Shown here piece after piece: positions 30,496-41,048 of a stretch of DNA of 64,000 nucleotides. The notes under the pieces are model-generated. The model saw only the letters and a list, made by a program, of their open reading frames with translations. It was not told where the DNA came from and did no database searches. The DNA comes from Dactylorhiza incarnata. Taxonomy: Eukaryota; Streptophyta; Magnoliopsida; Asparagales; Orchidaceae. The first letter of the stretch is position 1. Each line of letters opens with the position of its first letter. The DNA lies in contig JAWHQI010000028.1 of NCBI GenBank assembly GCA_033032865.1, forward strand, positions 6,219,001 through 6,283,000. Direction: 5' to 3'. A program made the translations under genes and the position numbers.

Positions 30496-30621
30496 CTCGC
30501 GAGCAATCTCCTTGCATCCCGCCATGATGGAATCAAACGTCCGTAGAGGAAAGACCTTCTCCTCCTTAAGCCGAGCGTTCTCCCCGTCAAAGGTCTTAGG
30601 GGGCAATTGATGCGTGCTCAT
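30496..30621 (-). CDS. antisense gene of the Tat-like element, exon 1
   Basis: Ends at a consensus donor GAG/GTAAGTGAATC (30496/30495) in phase 0. Reading back, the frame is open through ENARLKEEKVFPLRTFDSIM to an ATG at 30621-30619, which lies inside the 3' LTR. A later ATG (MAGCKEIARE, about 30525) is also possible. The transcript would then start in the LTR in the direction opposite to the element. Confidence 0.5.
30596..30607 (+). other. polypurine tract of the Tat-like element
   Basis: TTAGGGGGCAAT directly before the TGATGCG start of the 3' LTR; primes plus-strand synthesis. Confidence 0.7.
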
Positions 30622-32308
30622 ATTTATAACCCGGTTTGAGGTGGTTAGTGGGCGGTTTTCCAAACCCCCACTAACCCCACTCTCTCCATCATGTCCGGTC
30701 AAACAGCGTAACCGCCACGCGGCGTAACCACCCACTACGGCGTAACCGCCACGCGGCGTAACCACCCACTACGGCGTACACGCGGCGTAACCGCCCACTA
30801 CGGCGTAACCGCCACTCGGCGTAACCGCCCACTACATGTAACCGCTCCTGAAGAGCCAACCGCCGAGCCCAACCGGGGCTAACTGCCGCCTCCTCTCTTT
30901 CGAGAGGAGGCCGGCAGCCGGCCGCCGCCCCCCTTGCGGGGGCCGGCCGCCCCCTCCTTGGAGGGGGTCGGCCTGGCCGGCCGCCCCTCCCTCTTCGAGG
31001 GAGGAGGTTGGCCGCCCCCTCCTTGGAGGGGGTCGGCCTGGCCGGCCGCCCCTCCCTCTTCGAGGGAGGAGGCCAGCCGCCCCCTCCTTGGAGGGGATCG
31101 GCCCGGCCGGCCGCCCCTCCCTCTTCGAGGGAGGAGGCCGGCCGCCCCCTCTTTGGAGGGGGTCAGCCCGGCCGGCCGCCCCTCCCTCTTCGAGGGAGGA
31201 GGCCGCCGGCCGCCCCTCCCTCTTCGAGGGAGGAGGCCGGCCGCCCCCTCCTTAGAGGGGGTCGGCCCGGCCGACCGCCCCTCCCTCTTCGAGGGAGGAG
31301 GCTGGCCGCCCCCTCCTTGGAGGGGGTCGGCCCGGCCGGCCGCCCCTCCCTCTTCGAGGGAGAAGGCCGGCCGCCCCTCTCCCCTTGAGGGAGGGCGGCG
31401 GTCGGCCCTTCTTCCCCGCGAGGAAGAAGGCCGCCGCCACCACCGCCCATTTCTGGGAATCCGGCGGTGGCCGACGTCGCCGCTCCGGCGAGATAACCAC
31501 CCGGCGGTTACCAAACCGCCCGATCATGGAAGGGACGCGTGTGGACCGTCCGATCTTTCTATTTTCCTATTTATTTAATTATTATTATTATTTATTTAAA
31601 TAGAAGGCGCTATCGGCACACCATAACCACCATAACTACCCTGGAATCCTATAAATAGGACCCCGGGGGTCTTCATTTGGATCCAGGCTCTCTCTCTCTT
31701 GGGAAATCCCTCTCTCTCTTTCTCTCTCTACAGGGACTCTGCCACCGGGAAATCTTCCTACGGGCCTCCTCCGTTCCGCGGAAGTGAGCCTCGCTCGTTC
31801 CGCTGAAGTGAGCGCCACCCACACTCCGCACCGACGTGTGCACACCCTCAACGTGTGCACTCTTCCCAAAGGCTCGCACTCTCCCAGTGCGCCTCGAGAC
31901 TCCCGCCCAAGGCAAAGCGTAGAGCGCAAGTGAAGCCTCGATCCTGGAGGAGTCCATCTCAGAAACTGAAGAACCCGGGACTTAGAGAATTTTCCCAAGC
32001 TATTCAGCATCGCGAGAGGTGGTCTGTCACCCTCCGAACGTCTCTCTCTCTCTCTCTCCCAAAACTGTAAAGAGGCGCGGCCTGCCGCACTCTATATCTC
32101 TAAAGGTTGTAACCTCCAGCAAAGTAGTGAAGTTTGGTCGGCGCAGCTCCGACGACGTGATTTTTCACCCCGCCTTGGGGTTTTCCACGGTAAAAGTCTC
32201 CTTGTCCATTGCCGTCCACTTTGACTGTTTGCGCGCACCGGTTCGACTTTCGAGCTAAGGCGGTCGATCTAGACCGGACCACGGAAGAGCCGTGTGCGTC
32301 CCGCAACA
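30608..32308 (+). repeat. 3' LTR of the Tat-like element, 1701 bp
   Basis: Nearly the same as the 5' LTR apart from array length. The 65-bp array runs from about 30905 to 31375 with fewer units, and the GGCGTAACCGCC array is short. TATA box at about 31649-31658. Confidence 0.93.
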
Positions 32309-32313
32309 CATAC

Positions 32314-33222
32314 TTTTCTAAATTGATGGAGGATATTAATAAACATTATTAAACACTTCAAATATCGTCCCATACCAGCCGGTTCACGCATAACCCATAA
32401 CTGAGCCCTTATTCCTTTCGTTCCACGCGAGAAACAAGAGCCCGACAACTCTCCCTGCCTGACGCCTGCGTTGAAGGCTTTCTACGGCTCCTCCACCGCT
32501 CGACAATGCATGGAGGTTCATCCTAGGGCCGCGTCCAACCCTCTCCATCTCATTTTATAAGCCTCTTCATCTCTTGTCATATAGGTTCCTTAGCCCAAAA
32601 TCGTGTCTCCTTCCTGCTCTAGCCTATTTTGAGATTCTATTGTACTTCTCTTGTCTCCAAGAGCTCCTCCGTGGGTTCAAAGAAGTACTCAAGGAAAGGA
32701 AAAGCTCAAATGGTTGAGGAGGTGAATTTGTCTTCTTGCCCTAATTTCTAAATAACTTAGAAATCTATAAAACCAAAGAAAGATATGATCTTTAGGAATG
32801 GATAATTGCTAAATTTAGGAAATATGAAAGTTTTCTTCTAATTGCTCTTCCTCCATTGTTGAAATGAATGAAACTTATCCTAGATTTTTAACTCCAATGA
32901 TGTATAATAGATTAAAAAAATGAAGCCCTTGAACTTCTGATTTCATGCCAAAAAAATTTATAGCATGGATATTATTATTTGATAAGAAATTCTCAAATTA
33001 CAATTAGCATTTTGTTAATAGCGTTGACATCGCTGATCAAGAATTGCTTGCATATGTGCTTTGTCATGCAATGATTAGAATAAACTGAAACCAATTAGAA
33101 TACTATGATAACTATAAAATCTAAAAAATTTACATGTCAAAATAATTATGTAAACTTCATAATAATAATTTCCTCATCTATGTTCATAATAATAATTTAT
33201 ATGCTAGAATCCCTTTTAGATG
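32314..33222. other. stretch without recognised gene
   Basis: Moderately GC-rich until about 32700, then AT-rich. CATTTTATAAGCCTCTTCAT near 32552 resembles a TATA region, but no ORF or known repeat follows. Confidence 0.5.
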
Positions 33223-33442
33223 TTAACAGTACCTCCCCTGGGAGTTTGCATAATTACAAGTTGCACCCCTCTTATCTTTCGAAATTACATTTACCTCCCC
33301 TCTAAGTTTCCTATGTTTACAAAAATACCCCTTTCGGTAGAAATATGGAGGAAAAATAATAAAATAAGCCAAATTATTTTATAATATTCATTCTTGCCCT
33401 TTGTAATGACTCTACATTGAAAGGTGTTACCTTTTCCTTTAG

Positions 33443-34538
33443 GGTCCGTTTGTTTCACGGACATTGATATTAAAGTATTGGCTTTCAATCCAATATCAAT
33501 ACACATGGGAAATGACATTGAGTTTAAATCCAATTCTTTTGTTCGTCTGTATGATGATTTATTGTCATAGGAATTGATATTCATTACTTTTTTTGTTCGT
33601 TTGCAGAAAGACTTTCTTTCATAGGAATTGTCATTGATCAATGTTGAGCTTCTAAGTTTTTTCCTGCAAATTATCATAAACAATAGCGCGTTTTTTAGTC
33701 CAGCACGCATTTTTTAGCCCGACACGCGACTTTTTCGCCCGGGCGCGATTTTTTTGTCCGGGCGCAGTTTTTTTGCCCGAGCGCAGCTTTTTCGCTCGGG
33801 CGCGATTTTTTCGCCCGGGCGCGATTTTTTTTCCCGGGCATTTTTTTTTCGCCCGGGCGCATTTTTTCCGCCCGACCGTGAAAAAATCGCGCCTGGGCGA
33901 AAAAATCGCGTCCAGGCAAAAATATCGCGCCTGGGCAAAATAATCGCGCCCTGGCGAAAAAATCGTGCGCGAGCGTAAAAAATGCGCCAGGGCGAAAAAA
34001 ACGTGGGTGGGCGAAAAAAGCGCCCGGGCGAAAAAAATGTGCCCGGGCGAAAAAAAATGCCCCCGGGTGAAAAAAAAATGCGCCCGGGTGAAAATATCGC
34101 CCCCGGGAGAAAATATCGCGCCCGGGCAAAAAAATCGCGTAAGGGGTGAAAATCGTGTTCGGCCGAAAAAATTGCATCCGGACTGAAAAATTGTGTCCGA
34201 ACGAAAAAATTGTGTTCGGGCGAAATTTTTGCGTCCTTGCAAAAAAATCACGTATGGAGCCAAAAATTAGCGTACGAGCGAAAATATCATGTACGGGCAA
34301 AAAATGCGCATTCAGGCCAAAAAATTTGTTATCCTTTTGGAAAGTCGGAGTTGGCGATCTCAATATCCGCCCCTGGAGTTAAACATTGGATCGATAGGTT
34401 TTTAGGTTAGAGTGAATATCATCGACTTTTCACCAGAAAGCCAATTTCACTCTACAATTGTTGGTACGAACAACATAAATGACTTTCATATTCTCAAAGT
34501 CAATACTCAATATCAATGTCTATGAAACGAACGAACCC
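33443..34538. mobile_element. 1.1-kb TIR element flanked by TA, with CG-rich core
   Basis: Terminal repeats GGGTCCGTTTGTTTCACGGA and, in reverse complement, GGGTTCGTTCGTTTCATAGA, extend into GACATTGATATT (about 30 bp). TA stands on both sides (33441-33442, 34539-34540). The uninterrupted sibling sequence at about 34741 (CCTTTAGAAATATAGATG) shows the empty site and confirms these borders. TA duplication suggests Tc1/mariner-like or Harbinger-like mobilisation. No transposase. Confidence 0.85.
33690..34330. repeat. 20-22 bp GCCCGGGCG/A-T tract array, inverted at its centre
   Basis: Units of the type CGCCCGGGCGCGATTTTTT on the left and GGGCGAAAAAATCGCGCC on the right, so the array turns over near 33885. 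About 30 units, irregular. Frames over 60 codons on both strands come only from the repeat. Confidence 0.9.
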
Positions 34539-35096
34539 TAGAAATATAGATGAAAAGTGATAAAATATGCCAAATTATTTTATGATATTCCAATTTTACC
34601 CTTTGTAATAACTCTACGTTAAAAATGGTGCATTACAATTTACCCTTTGTAATGAATCTAGAATCATTATAAAAGAATAAAATTGAAATATGGCTTAATT
34701 TATTATTATTTTCATCTCTACATTGAAAGGTGTGACCTTTTCCTTTAGAAATATAGATGAAAAGTGATAAAATATGCCAAATTATTTTATGATATTCCAA
34801 TTTTACCCTTTGTAATAACTTTACATTAAAAATGGTGCATTACAATTTATCACATTATAATAGGATAAAATTGAAATATGGTGAATTTATTATTTTTTCA
34901 TCCATATTTTTAACGTAATGGACATTTTTGTGAAGTAGAGAAACTTATAGGAAAGGTAAATGTAATTCTGAAAGATAAAGGGGTGCAACCTGTAATTATG
35001 CAAACTCCCAGGGAAGGTCCCGATAATTAACCATAATGATAATAATGTACTCACACACAATAGTCTAGCACTGGAGACCCTCCTGCCCAACACTCA

Positions 35097-35640
35097 GAAT
35101 CGGTGAGCATTGCTGGCCTAATTGCAGTACGGTAAAACTTGCCTTTAAGTTTTAATGGTATTTTATGATCACATAAGATCTCAGGCACGCCTCTCCACTT
35201 CAACTAACCTGGTTGGATTCTATGTATCACATTTTATCTACACCTCCATCTTTTTGAATTATCGATCCTAGATAAGCACTAACCGTGGGAAATATCTTGG
35301 TCATACAATTTAATAAAGGAGTCATCCGACCTTCTTGCACTATTAAATTTAAGCTCTATATACTCCGTCTTTGTCCTGCTCAACCTAAAACCCTTCTTTT
35401 CTAAAGTTTCTCGCCAAGATTCAAGTTTCGCGTTAACACCCTCGTGCATCTCATCTATCAAAATAATATCATCTCAAATAATAAACATCAAGGTATTGCT
35501 TGTTGAACATGTCTGGTGAGCTCATCTAAGATAAGGGTAAAGAGATAAGGGCTTAAAGTTGACACTTGATGTAAGCCAACAACGATAGGGATTTTTCATG
35601 TGTTATCCTCCAGATATCCTCACCATGGTCACTGAATTTG
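35097..35640 (-). pseudogene. LINE reverse-transcriptase C-terminal remnant
   Basis: The minus strand reads from about 35640: a decayed S-x-LSxYLF-like part, [37 protein letters not shown], and after several stops a segment like KLKASFTVLQLGQQC near 35130. This is the YxDD-containing end of a plant non-LTR reverse transcriptase (here the residue before DD is altered, reading WDD). The front is missing, and the far end abuts the inverted-repeat element at 33223-35032. Inactive. Confidence 0.8.
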
Positions 35641-35714
35641 TATACATATCTTTGATTCTGTCATTGTATGACCAGTAATTCATCGAGAATAGAATTGCCT
35701 AAGGAAGACACCTT

Positions 35715-35860
35715 AGGAGACCAGGCCGCCAGGTCTCCAGGGTCGTGCGGTCGTCAGGTTCACAGGGTCGCCAGATTGTCAGGTTGCCAGGGTCGCAGGG
35801 TCGCCAGAGTCGCAAGGTCGCCAGAGTCGTCAGGGTCGCAGGGCCTCCAGGTCACTAGTG
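35715..35860. repeat. (GTCGCCAG)n-like short repeat
   Basis: Imperfect repeats of AGGGTCGCCAG, CAGGGTCGCAG and AGAGTCGCAAG over about 145 bases, in AT-rich surroundings. Confidence 0.8.
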
Positions 35861-35999
35861 GAAATGGTAATAAGTAGCTCCTTCGTTATGTGGAATATTC
35901 ATGATTCTGAATAATTGGTTATTACTAGTGGAAATAAATGTTGGAAAATATGAACCTCTATTAGAATATACATATGACCATTTATATCCACTGGAGAGT

Positions 36000-36770
36000 T
36001 TTTGGGTATTTATTTGATGACTGAAATCTTTTATATTAAAGATAATGTGTGTTATAGCTACATTTAGTAGGAGTTCATTTTGGATCATTTATAAGCCCTA
36101 AGAATTTTTCTTGTAATTTTTATTTGAATAAAATATGGTGATCTTTTGATAATGAATTTATGACAATATTTAGTAAAATTTGGTTATATGACTATTCCTG
36201 TCTGAAAAATTAGGAAATTTAGTAGTTCATTTTGGATCATTAGTAAGCCCTGAGAATTTTTTTGTAATTTTTAATTGGTTAAAACTTGGTGATCTTTTAA
36301 TAATGGGCTTATGACTAGATTTAGTAAAATTTGGTTATATTATTATCCCTGTGTGGAAAATGATGAAATTTTGTAGGAGCTCATTTTGGATTATTTATAA
36401 GCTCTGGAAATTTTATCATTGTTATTGGTTGAAGATATTTAGTAGTTTCTTCACAATGATTGAACTTTGTTAATTTGGGGAATTATTTATTATTGATGGA
36501 AGTTAATGTCCGAAAAATACAAATCCTTATTAAAGCACATGTATGAACATATATAACCTCTGGAAAATTTTTAAGAATTTAATTGATGATAGAATTATTT
36601 ATTTTCAAAGCATTTGTGGTTTATTGCTATAATTCTTAAATTTAATTTATGTGGGTAAATCTATCTGGAAAATTAGTTGGAACTCTTTTTGGATCAATTA
36701 TAACCTTTGGAGATTTTCCTTTAATTTTTAGATAATGAAATCACATAGATCCTTTGTAAATGTTAAATAG
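36000..36770. repeat. degenerate tandem repeat, about 155 bp
   Basis: AGTTCATTTTGGATCATTTA or close variants occur at about 36071, 36226, 36380 and 36688. Each is followed by TAAGCCCTRAGAATTTT and a phrase of the type GGTGATCTTTTRATAATG. Continuous with 36770-37069 and 57656-59510 across the later insertion; perhaps part of a long gypsy LTR. Confidence 0.6.
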
Positions 36771-37069
36771 GCCTCTATTACTGTAATATTATTTATTATG
36801 GGTAAATGCAAATGAAAAATTGTTAATTTCTGTAAAAGTACATTTTTTTCCTTAGACAATCTCTGCAAATTTTGTGGATTAAGTAGATACCAGAAAATTA
36901 TACTTCATGTGAAAATTGGAAATCACTTATCAATTATGTAAGGGCAAATAATTAGGGCCTTTAGTCAGAAATGGACAAATTTGATTATAATTACAACGCA
37001 TGACATGTAGAACCACGGGAATTAATTGTAGTCCATTTGGACATGAGGGGTAGACAGATGCTTCATAAG
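36771..37069. other. AT-rich flank of the nested copia element
   Basis: No gene seen. It belongs to the older repeat DNA that received the element at 37075. Confidence 0.5.
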
Positions 37070-37074
37070 AGATA

Positions 37075-38769
37075 TGTTGGGAAAAACTCTTGTGATTTAT
37101 CTAACAAATTATTTTAAAGTGATTTCATCATTTATGTTGTATTACCCATATTGTACAGAGAGGGTAATATGGTCATTAGATGTCCTAGGAAATCACATTC
37201 ACTTAGAGTGTCAAGACCAGGTTTAAGATAAGCACAAATTAAGTTGAGTTAAAACTTGCGTCGAATAGAAGTCGACGCAACTCTGACTGAAAGTCGAAAT
37301 AACTCAGACTGCTTGTCGAAGAATTAAGTGAAGTTGACGCAACGTCGAAATGAACTCGACGCAGAAGGAAGAGCATGTCAAAGCCATCTTCAAATTCGAC
37401 GTAACTTCGACTTCAATTCGACGTAGAAGATAAAGTTCAAGTCCAACTCTTTAACTCAACAGATACGTCGATAAGTACTCGACGCAAAGTCGACATCTGA
37501 GCTCAGCAAGAGCTAAGAAGGAATTTGAAGTTGCTTCTGTAAGAACTCAGAGGTGCGTCGATATGAAGAATAATGAAGTCACACAGCGTCGAATACAGAC
37601 AGAAATAGTATGTGTTCTGCTGTCCTTTCTGATCCTTCTCCAAAGTTTTTCAAAGATGAAAATTTGAATTACAATTTCTCGATTATTTCCAACAATGGAA
37701 TGAAATATTTCAGAGGTACAACAACAACATTCTTGGAAGTTATTCAAATCAGATGGACGGGTCGGGAAACATAAATAGAAGGAAATACTAAATGTCCAAT
37801 GGATATTCCTTAAAAGGACATAACAGAAGTGGAAAGAAAAAAAGTATTTGACAAAAAATAAGCATTCTGAAGAAGGAAGAAAAAAAAGAAAACTAATCTT
37901 ATGATTCTGGATTCTTCTTCTTCCTCAAGCTCTCTAAGACAGAATTAGAAGAACTTCTCTGTACAGATACAAGGCTGTTGCTGCTTCTTCTCTTTATCAT
38001 CGTACAACAGCAAGCAAAACAAGTGTACAGAGATCACAAGGATCAAAAGCTCATAACCATTGCATTCATCATTATCACAAACAAGGGTTCATCTTATATA
38101 GATCCTGAAGAAGATAAAAAGCTCATAACTGCTGAAGGATATATACAGCAGAATCAAATTCTTCTTCTTCTTCTTCTTTCCTCTGTTCTCATATTATAAC
38201 TAACAAAGAGTCTTAAAAATCCCTCTTCAAAGGATTCAGTGGTTCTAAGAGTCTCATTAGCAAAAGACTCAATGGTTTTAAGAGTCTCTTTAGCAAAAGA
38301 CTCAGTGATTCTAAGAGTCTCCTTAGCAAAAGACTCAGTGGTTCTAAGAGTCTCCTTAGCAAAAGACTCAGGCACTGTTAGTGCAATCCTACCAAGGTGG
38401 TAAAAGAGTGGAATACCCATATTTTGGGGAACCACTAAAAAATTATTTAGGCTGGCTCTGAGAGTCTCCTTACAAAAGACTCGGGCACTGTTAGTGCAAT
38501 CCTACCAAGGTGGCAAAAGAGTGGAGTATCCACATTTTGGGGAACCACTATAAAATTTATGTGTCTTTTGTATTGCTTTTCTGTGTTGTCCATTTAGTGA
38601 TTTTTGTTTACTGATTACTGTTTTCTATTCTACTTTATTACCAATTGGTATTGTTGAATGCACAGTTATTAAAGTAGTTTATTGTGTGTGCACATTTAGT
38701 GTAAAGAATTTGTTAAAATCTCTATTCACCCCCTCTAGAGAATACTCAGAGGCACACTGTGCACTTTCA
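37075..38769 (+). repeat. 5' LTR of the outer element, 1695 bp
   Basis: Contains many GCGTCGA / TCGACGC motifs (37258-37570). It also has a tandem 33-base repeat GGTTCTAAGAGTCTCCTTAG (38230-38370, about five copies) and later a duplicated segment with GCACTGTTAGTGCAATCCTA (38372, 38468). Confidence 0.93.
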
Positions 38770-38770
38770 A

Positions 38771-38782
38771 TTGGTATCAGAG
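38771..38782 (+). other. primer-binding site of the outer element
   Basis: TTGGTATCAGAG begins two bases behind the LTR, the site for initiator methionine tRNA used by most plant copia elements. Confidence 0.85.
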
Positions 38783-38879
38783 GGAGGTTAATCATTAAAA
38801 GGGTTAACACCTTGATCAAAAGATCTCCTCGCTCTTATTTCTTTATTTAAAATTATCTAAACTTATTTTATAAAGAAAA

Positions 38880-40280
38880 ATGAGTTCTAAGGACTATGCA
38901 TCAACAAGACCACCAGTGTGTAACCTAAATAAGTTTACACTAGAAGGCCAGAATAAAGGTCTATATGAACTCCATTAATGAAGACATCTTTGATGTTATC
39001 ATTTTAGGTCCCCCAGCTCTAGTCAAACAAGATGCCAGTGTATCTGTGACTCATCAAGCTGTGCCTATAAATGAATGGATAGATGTTGAAAAGAAGCAGA
39101 AGGCATGTAATGTCAAGGCTATGAACATTCTGGTCTCCACAATGTCATATGACATCTTCCAGGAAGTTGCTGACTGCCAATCAGCAAAAGAGATCTGGGA
39201 ATCTCTTTCCAGAATAATAGAAGGGAGTTCTGATGAAAGAAAGGATAGAAAGTCCCTTCTCATATCCCAATATGAGAACTTTCAAAAGAAAGCTGAGGAA
39301 AGTGTTGCTGAAATGCATGACAGATTCAACATTATTATTAATGAGCTAAAAGTCTGGACAAGGAGATATAATTGATAGAAATCAATGATAAGATCCTTAT
39401 GTTCTTTCCAAGCTCATGGGACTCAAGGATCTGGGCCATCTGAGAGTCCATATGTCATAGAGAGATCTCTATTGATGCTTTGCTAGGAAAGCTTAAATCT
39501 TATGAGATGCTATTGAAAAGCAGGGCTGAAATAGAGGCTAAGGAGACAGTCTCAACTCTCATCCAAAGGAGTCTTGCATTGAAGGTTGTTGAAGGAGACT
39601 CATCCACTCCTGAAGATGAGATGTTCAATTTGTTAGCAAGAAGATTCAAAAAGTGGGTCAAGACAGAAGACTCAAGGAGAAAAGAGTGGAGCTCAAAACC
39701 CAGATTTGATAAGACTCCAAAGCAGGAAGTGATCTATTTTTCTTGCAGGAAACCAAAACATATAGCTCCCGAGTGTCCTAAAGAGCAACAGGACAGGAGC
39801 AGGTGCAGAGAGGAGCCCAAGTAGAAGAAATCCTCCAAGAAAAAGGACAAGAAGAAGGGAAAGGGTTTCATTGCTGAAACCTGGAGTGATACAGAGTCTA
39901 ACTCAAGCTCCTTTTCATCAGAGAGTGGTGGAGAAACTAATGTTGAAGCTGCCTGCCTGATGGCATTGGGGATCTCCTCAGATGTTGAAGAAGAACTGGT
40001 ATCTCTTTTTGACAATTTTGATTTTGAGTCAGAAGACTTTAAAACTTGCTCTAAAGAATTTTGCAATGATTACCTTAAAATACAAAAAGAATTAGAAACA
40101 GATAGAGAAGAATTTGAAAACTTCAAGAAAGATGAGTTATATTCAATAAATAAGGATTTGAGAAATGAAATTCAGGATAAGGAAACAGAATTGATTGAAA
40201 TAAGAAATGAAAATCTAAAACTAAAAGAAGAGCTAACAAAGGCAAAAGCCTTTGGAGACTCTCTCAATGGGAGAAGTTAA
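38880..40280 (+). pseudogene. gag of the outer element, broken
   Basis: ATG at 38880 opens MSSKDYASTRPPVCNLNKFT and stops at about 38979; the gag proper continues in another frame at 38965 (SINEDIFDVIILGPPALVKQ, VAEMHDRFNIIINELK), the UBN2 family. Further pieces are 39480-39824, with LALKVVEGDSSTPEDEM, and a zinc knuckle reduced to SCRKPKHIAPECPKE, in which the first cysteine is lost. Last comes a coiled region (39960-40280; IQKELETDREEFENFKKDEL). Stops at 39373 and 39822 and the frame changes make it inactive. Confidence 0.85.
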
Positions 40281-41048
40281 AAGCTCAAGGATATTACACA
40301 AAATCTCTCCATGAGATTTAAGCACCTAGGTCTAGGAGCAGACCCATCCACTAGCACATAAGTTCTTAGTAGACCTGCCTGGAAAAATCCAGGTATATTT
40401 GTTAGACCTAGTGACTATCAAATAAATGAGAGTGGTGTAGCTTTTAAAGAACAGAGCAATAACAATCCTAATAAAATTACTACATTTCAGATTGCAAATC
40501 CTAATAGTAAATAGAAAAATGTTAAGAAAAATAATCCAGACAAACCTATAAATCTAAATCAAAAAGGTAAAATCAAATGAAGAATCATTAGACATTCTGC
40601 ATATCTATTATATGTAGATTCATTCTATGCACACTTTCAGTACCAAGATGATAAGCATAGGTTTGGTAAATCAATCCTCTGCCATCCAAAAGGATACCAT
40701 GAAAGACCATTCTATTCTTTCATATCTCCTTATAATGGTAAAAGCAAAGGGCCCAAAGGTAACCTGGGTACCTTCTAATATTTAAGTTAACTGTACAGGA
40801 AGATGTAGGGTTCTTCTCCTCAGAGAAAGTGAAGGGAAAAGAAAGAACTAAATGATCAATAATGAACTACATATATGCAGATGGAGTAATCTCTACTCTA
40901 AAATCCTTTATTGATTTTATAGTTAATAAAAATAATATTATAAATACTATTTTTAACAAAAATCATTGCTAGGAAAAACAACAAGAATTCTCTAAGAAAA
41001 TAGAACTGTACATTCAGAGTTGTGTCAAATAGAATTCGACGTACCATT
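40281..41048 (+). other. outer element, sequence after gag without pol motifs
   Basis: Up to the inner insertion. Short frames only (FRPSDYQINESGVAF-like). No DSG protease box, integrase or reverse transcriptase motif was found. Confidence 0.6.

Larger units (their letters stand above)
22626..32308 (+). mobile_element. Ty3/gypsy Tat-like LTR element without pol (TR-GAG type)
   Basis: Complete 9.7-kb element. LTRs at 22626-24485 and 30608-32308 both start TGATGCGTGCTCATATTTAT and end CAACA; the target duplication CATAC lies at 22621-22625 and 32309-32313. A primer-binding site and a polypurine tract are present. It encodes one intact gag-protease ORF; reverse transcriptase, RNase H and integrase are absent, with a tandem array and an antisense gene in their place. 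Such gag-only elements (TR-GAG) depend on pol from related autonomous copies. An intact gag and near-identical LTRs suggest a recent insertion. Confidence 0.93.
33223..35032. mobile_element. inverted-repeat element with internal duplication
   Basis: Arms of about 110 bp: the left has CCTCCCCTGGGAGTTTGCAT and AATTACATTTACCTCCCC; the reverse complement of the right has CCTTCCCTGGGAGTTTGCAT and AATTACATTTACCTTTCC. The interior repeats a segment (ACATTGAAAGGTGTNACCTT and following) at about 33411 and 34719. The first copy of that segment is split by the insertion at 33443-34538. Noncoding. Related to 8640-9150. Confidence 0.8.

Noticed and set aside
33652..34410. ORFs with repeats of the type FARAxFFRPGAIF on both strands
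   Set aside because: Translations of a 20-22 bp noncoding array inside a TIR element; no known domain and open in opposite strands.
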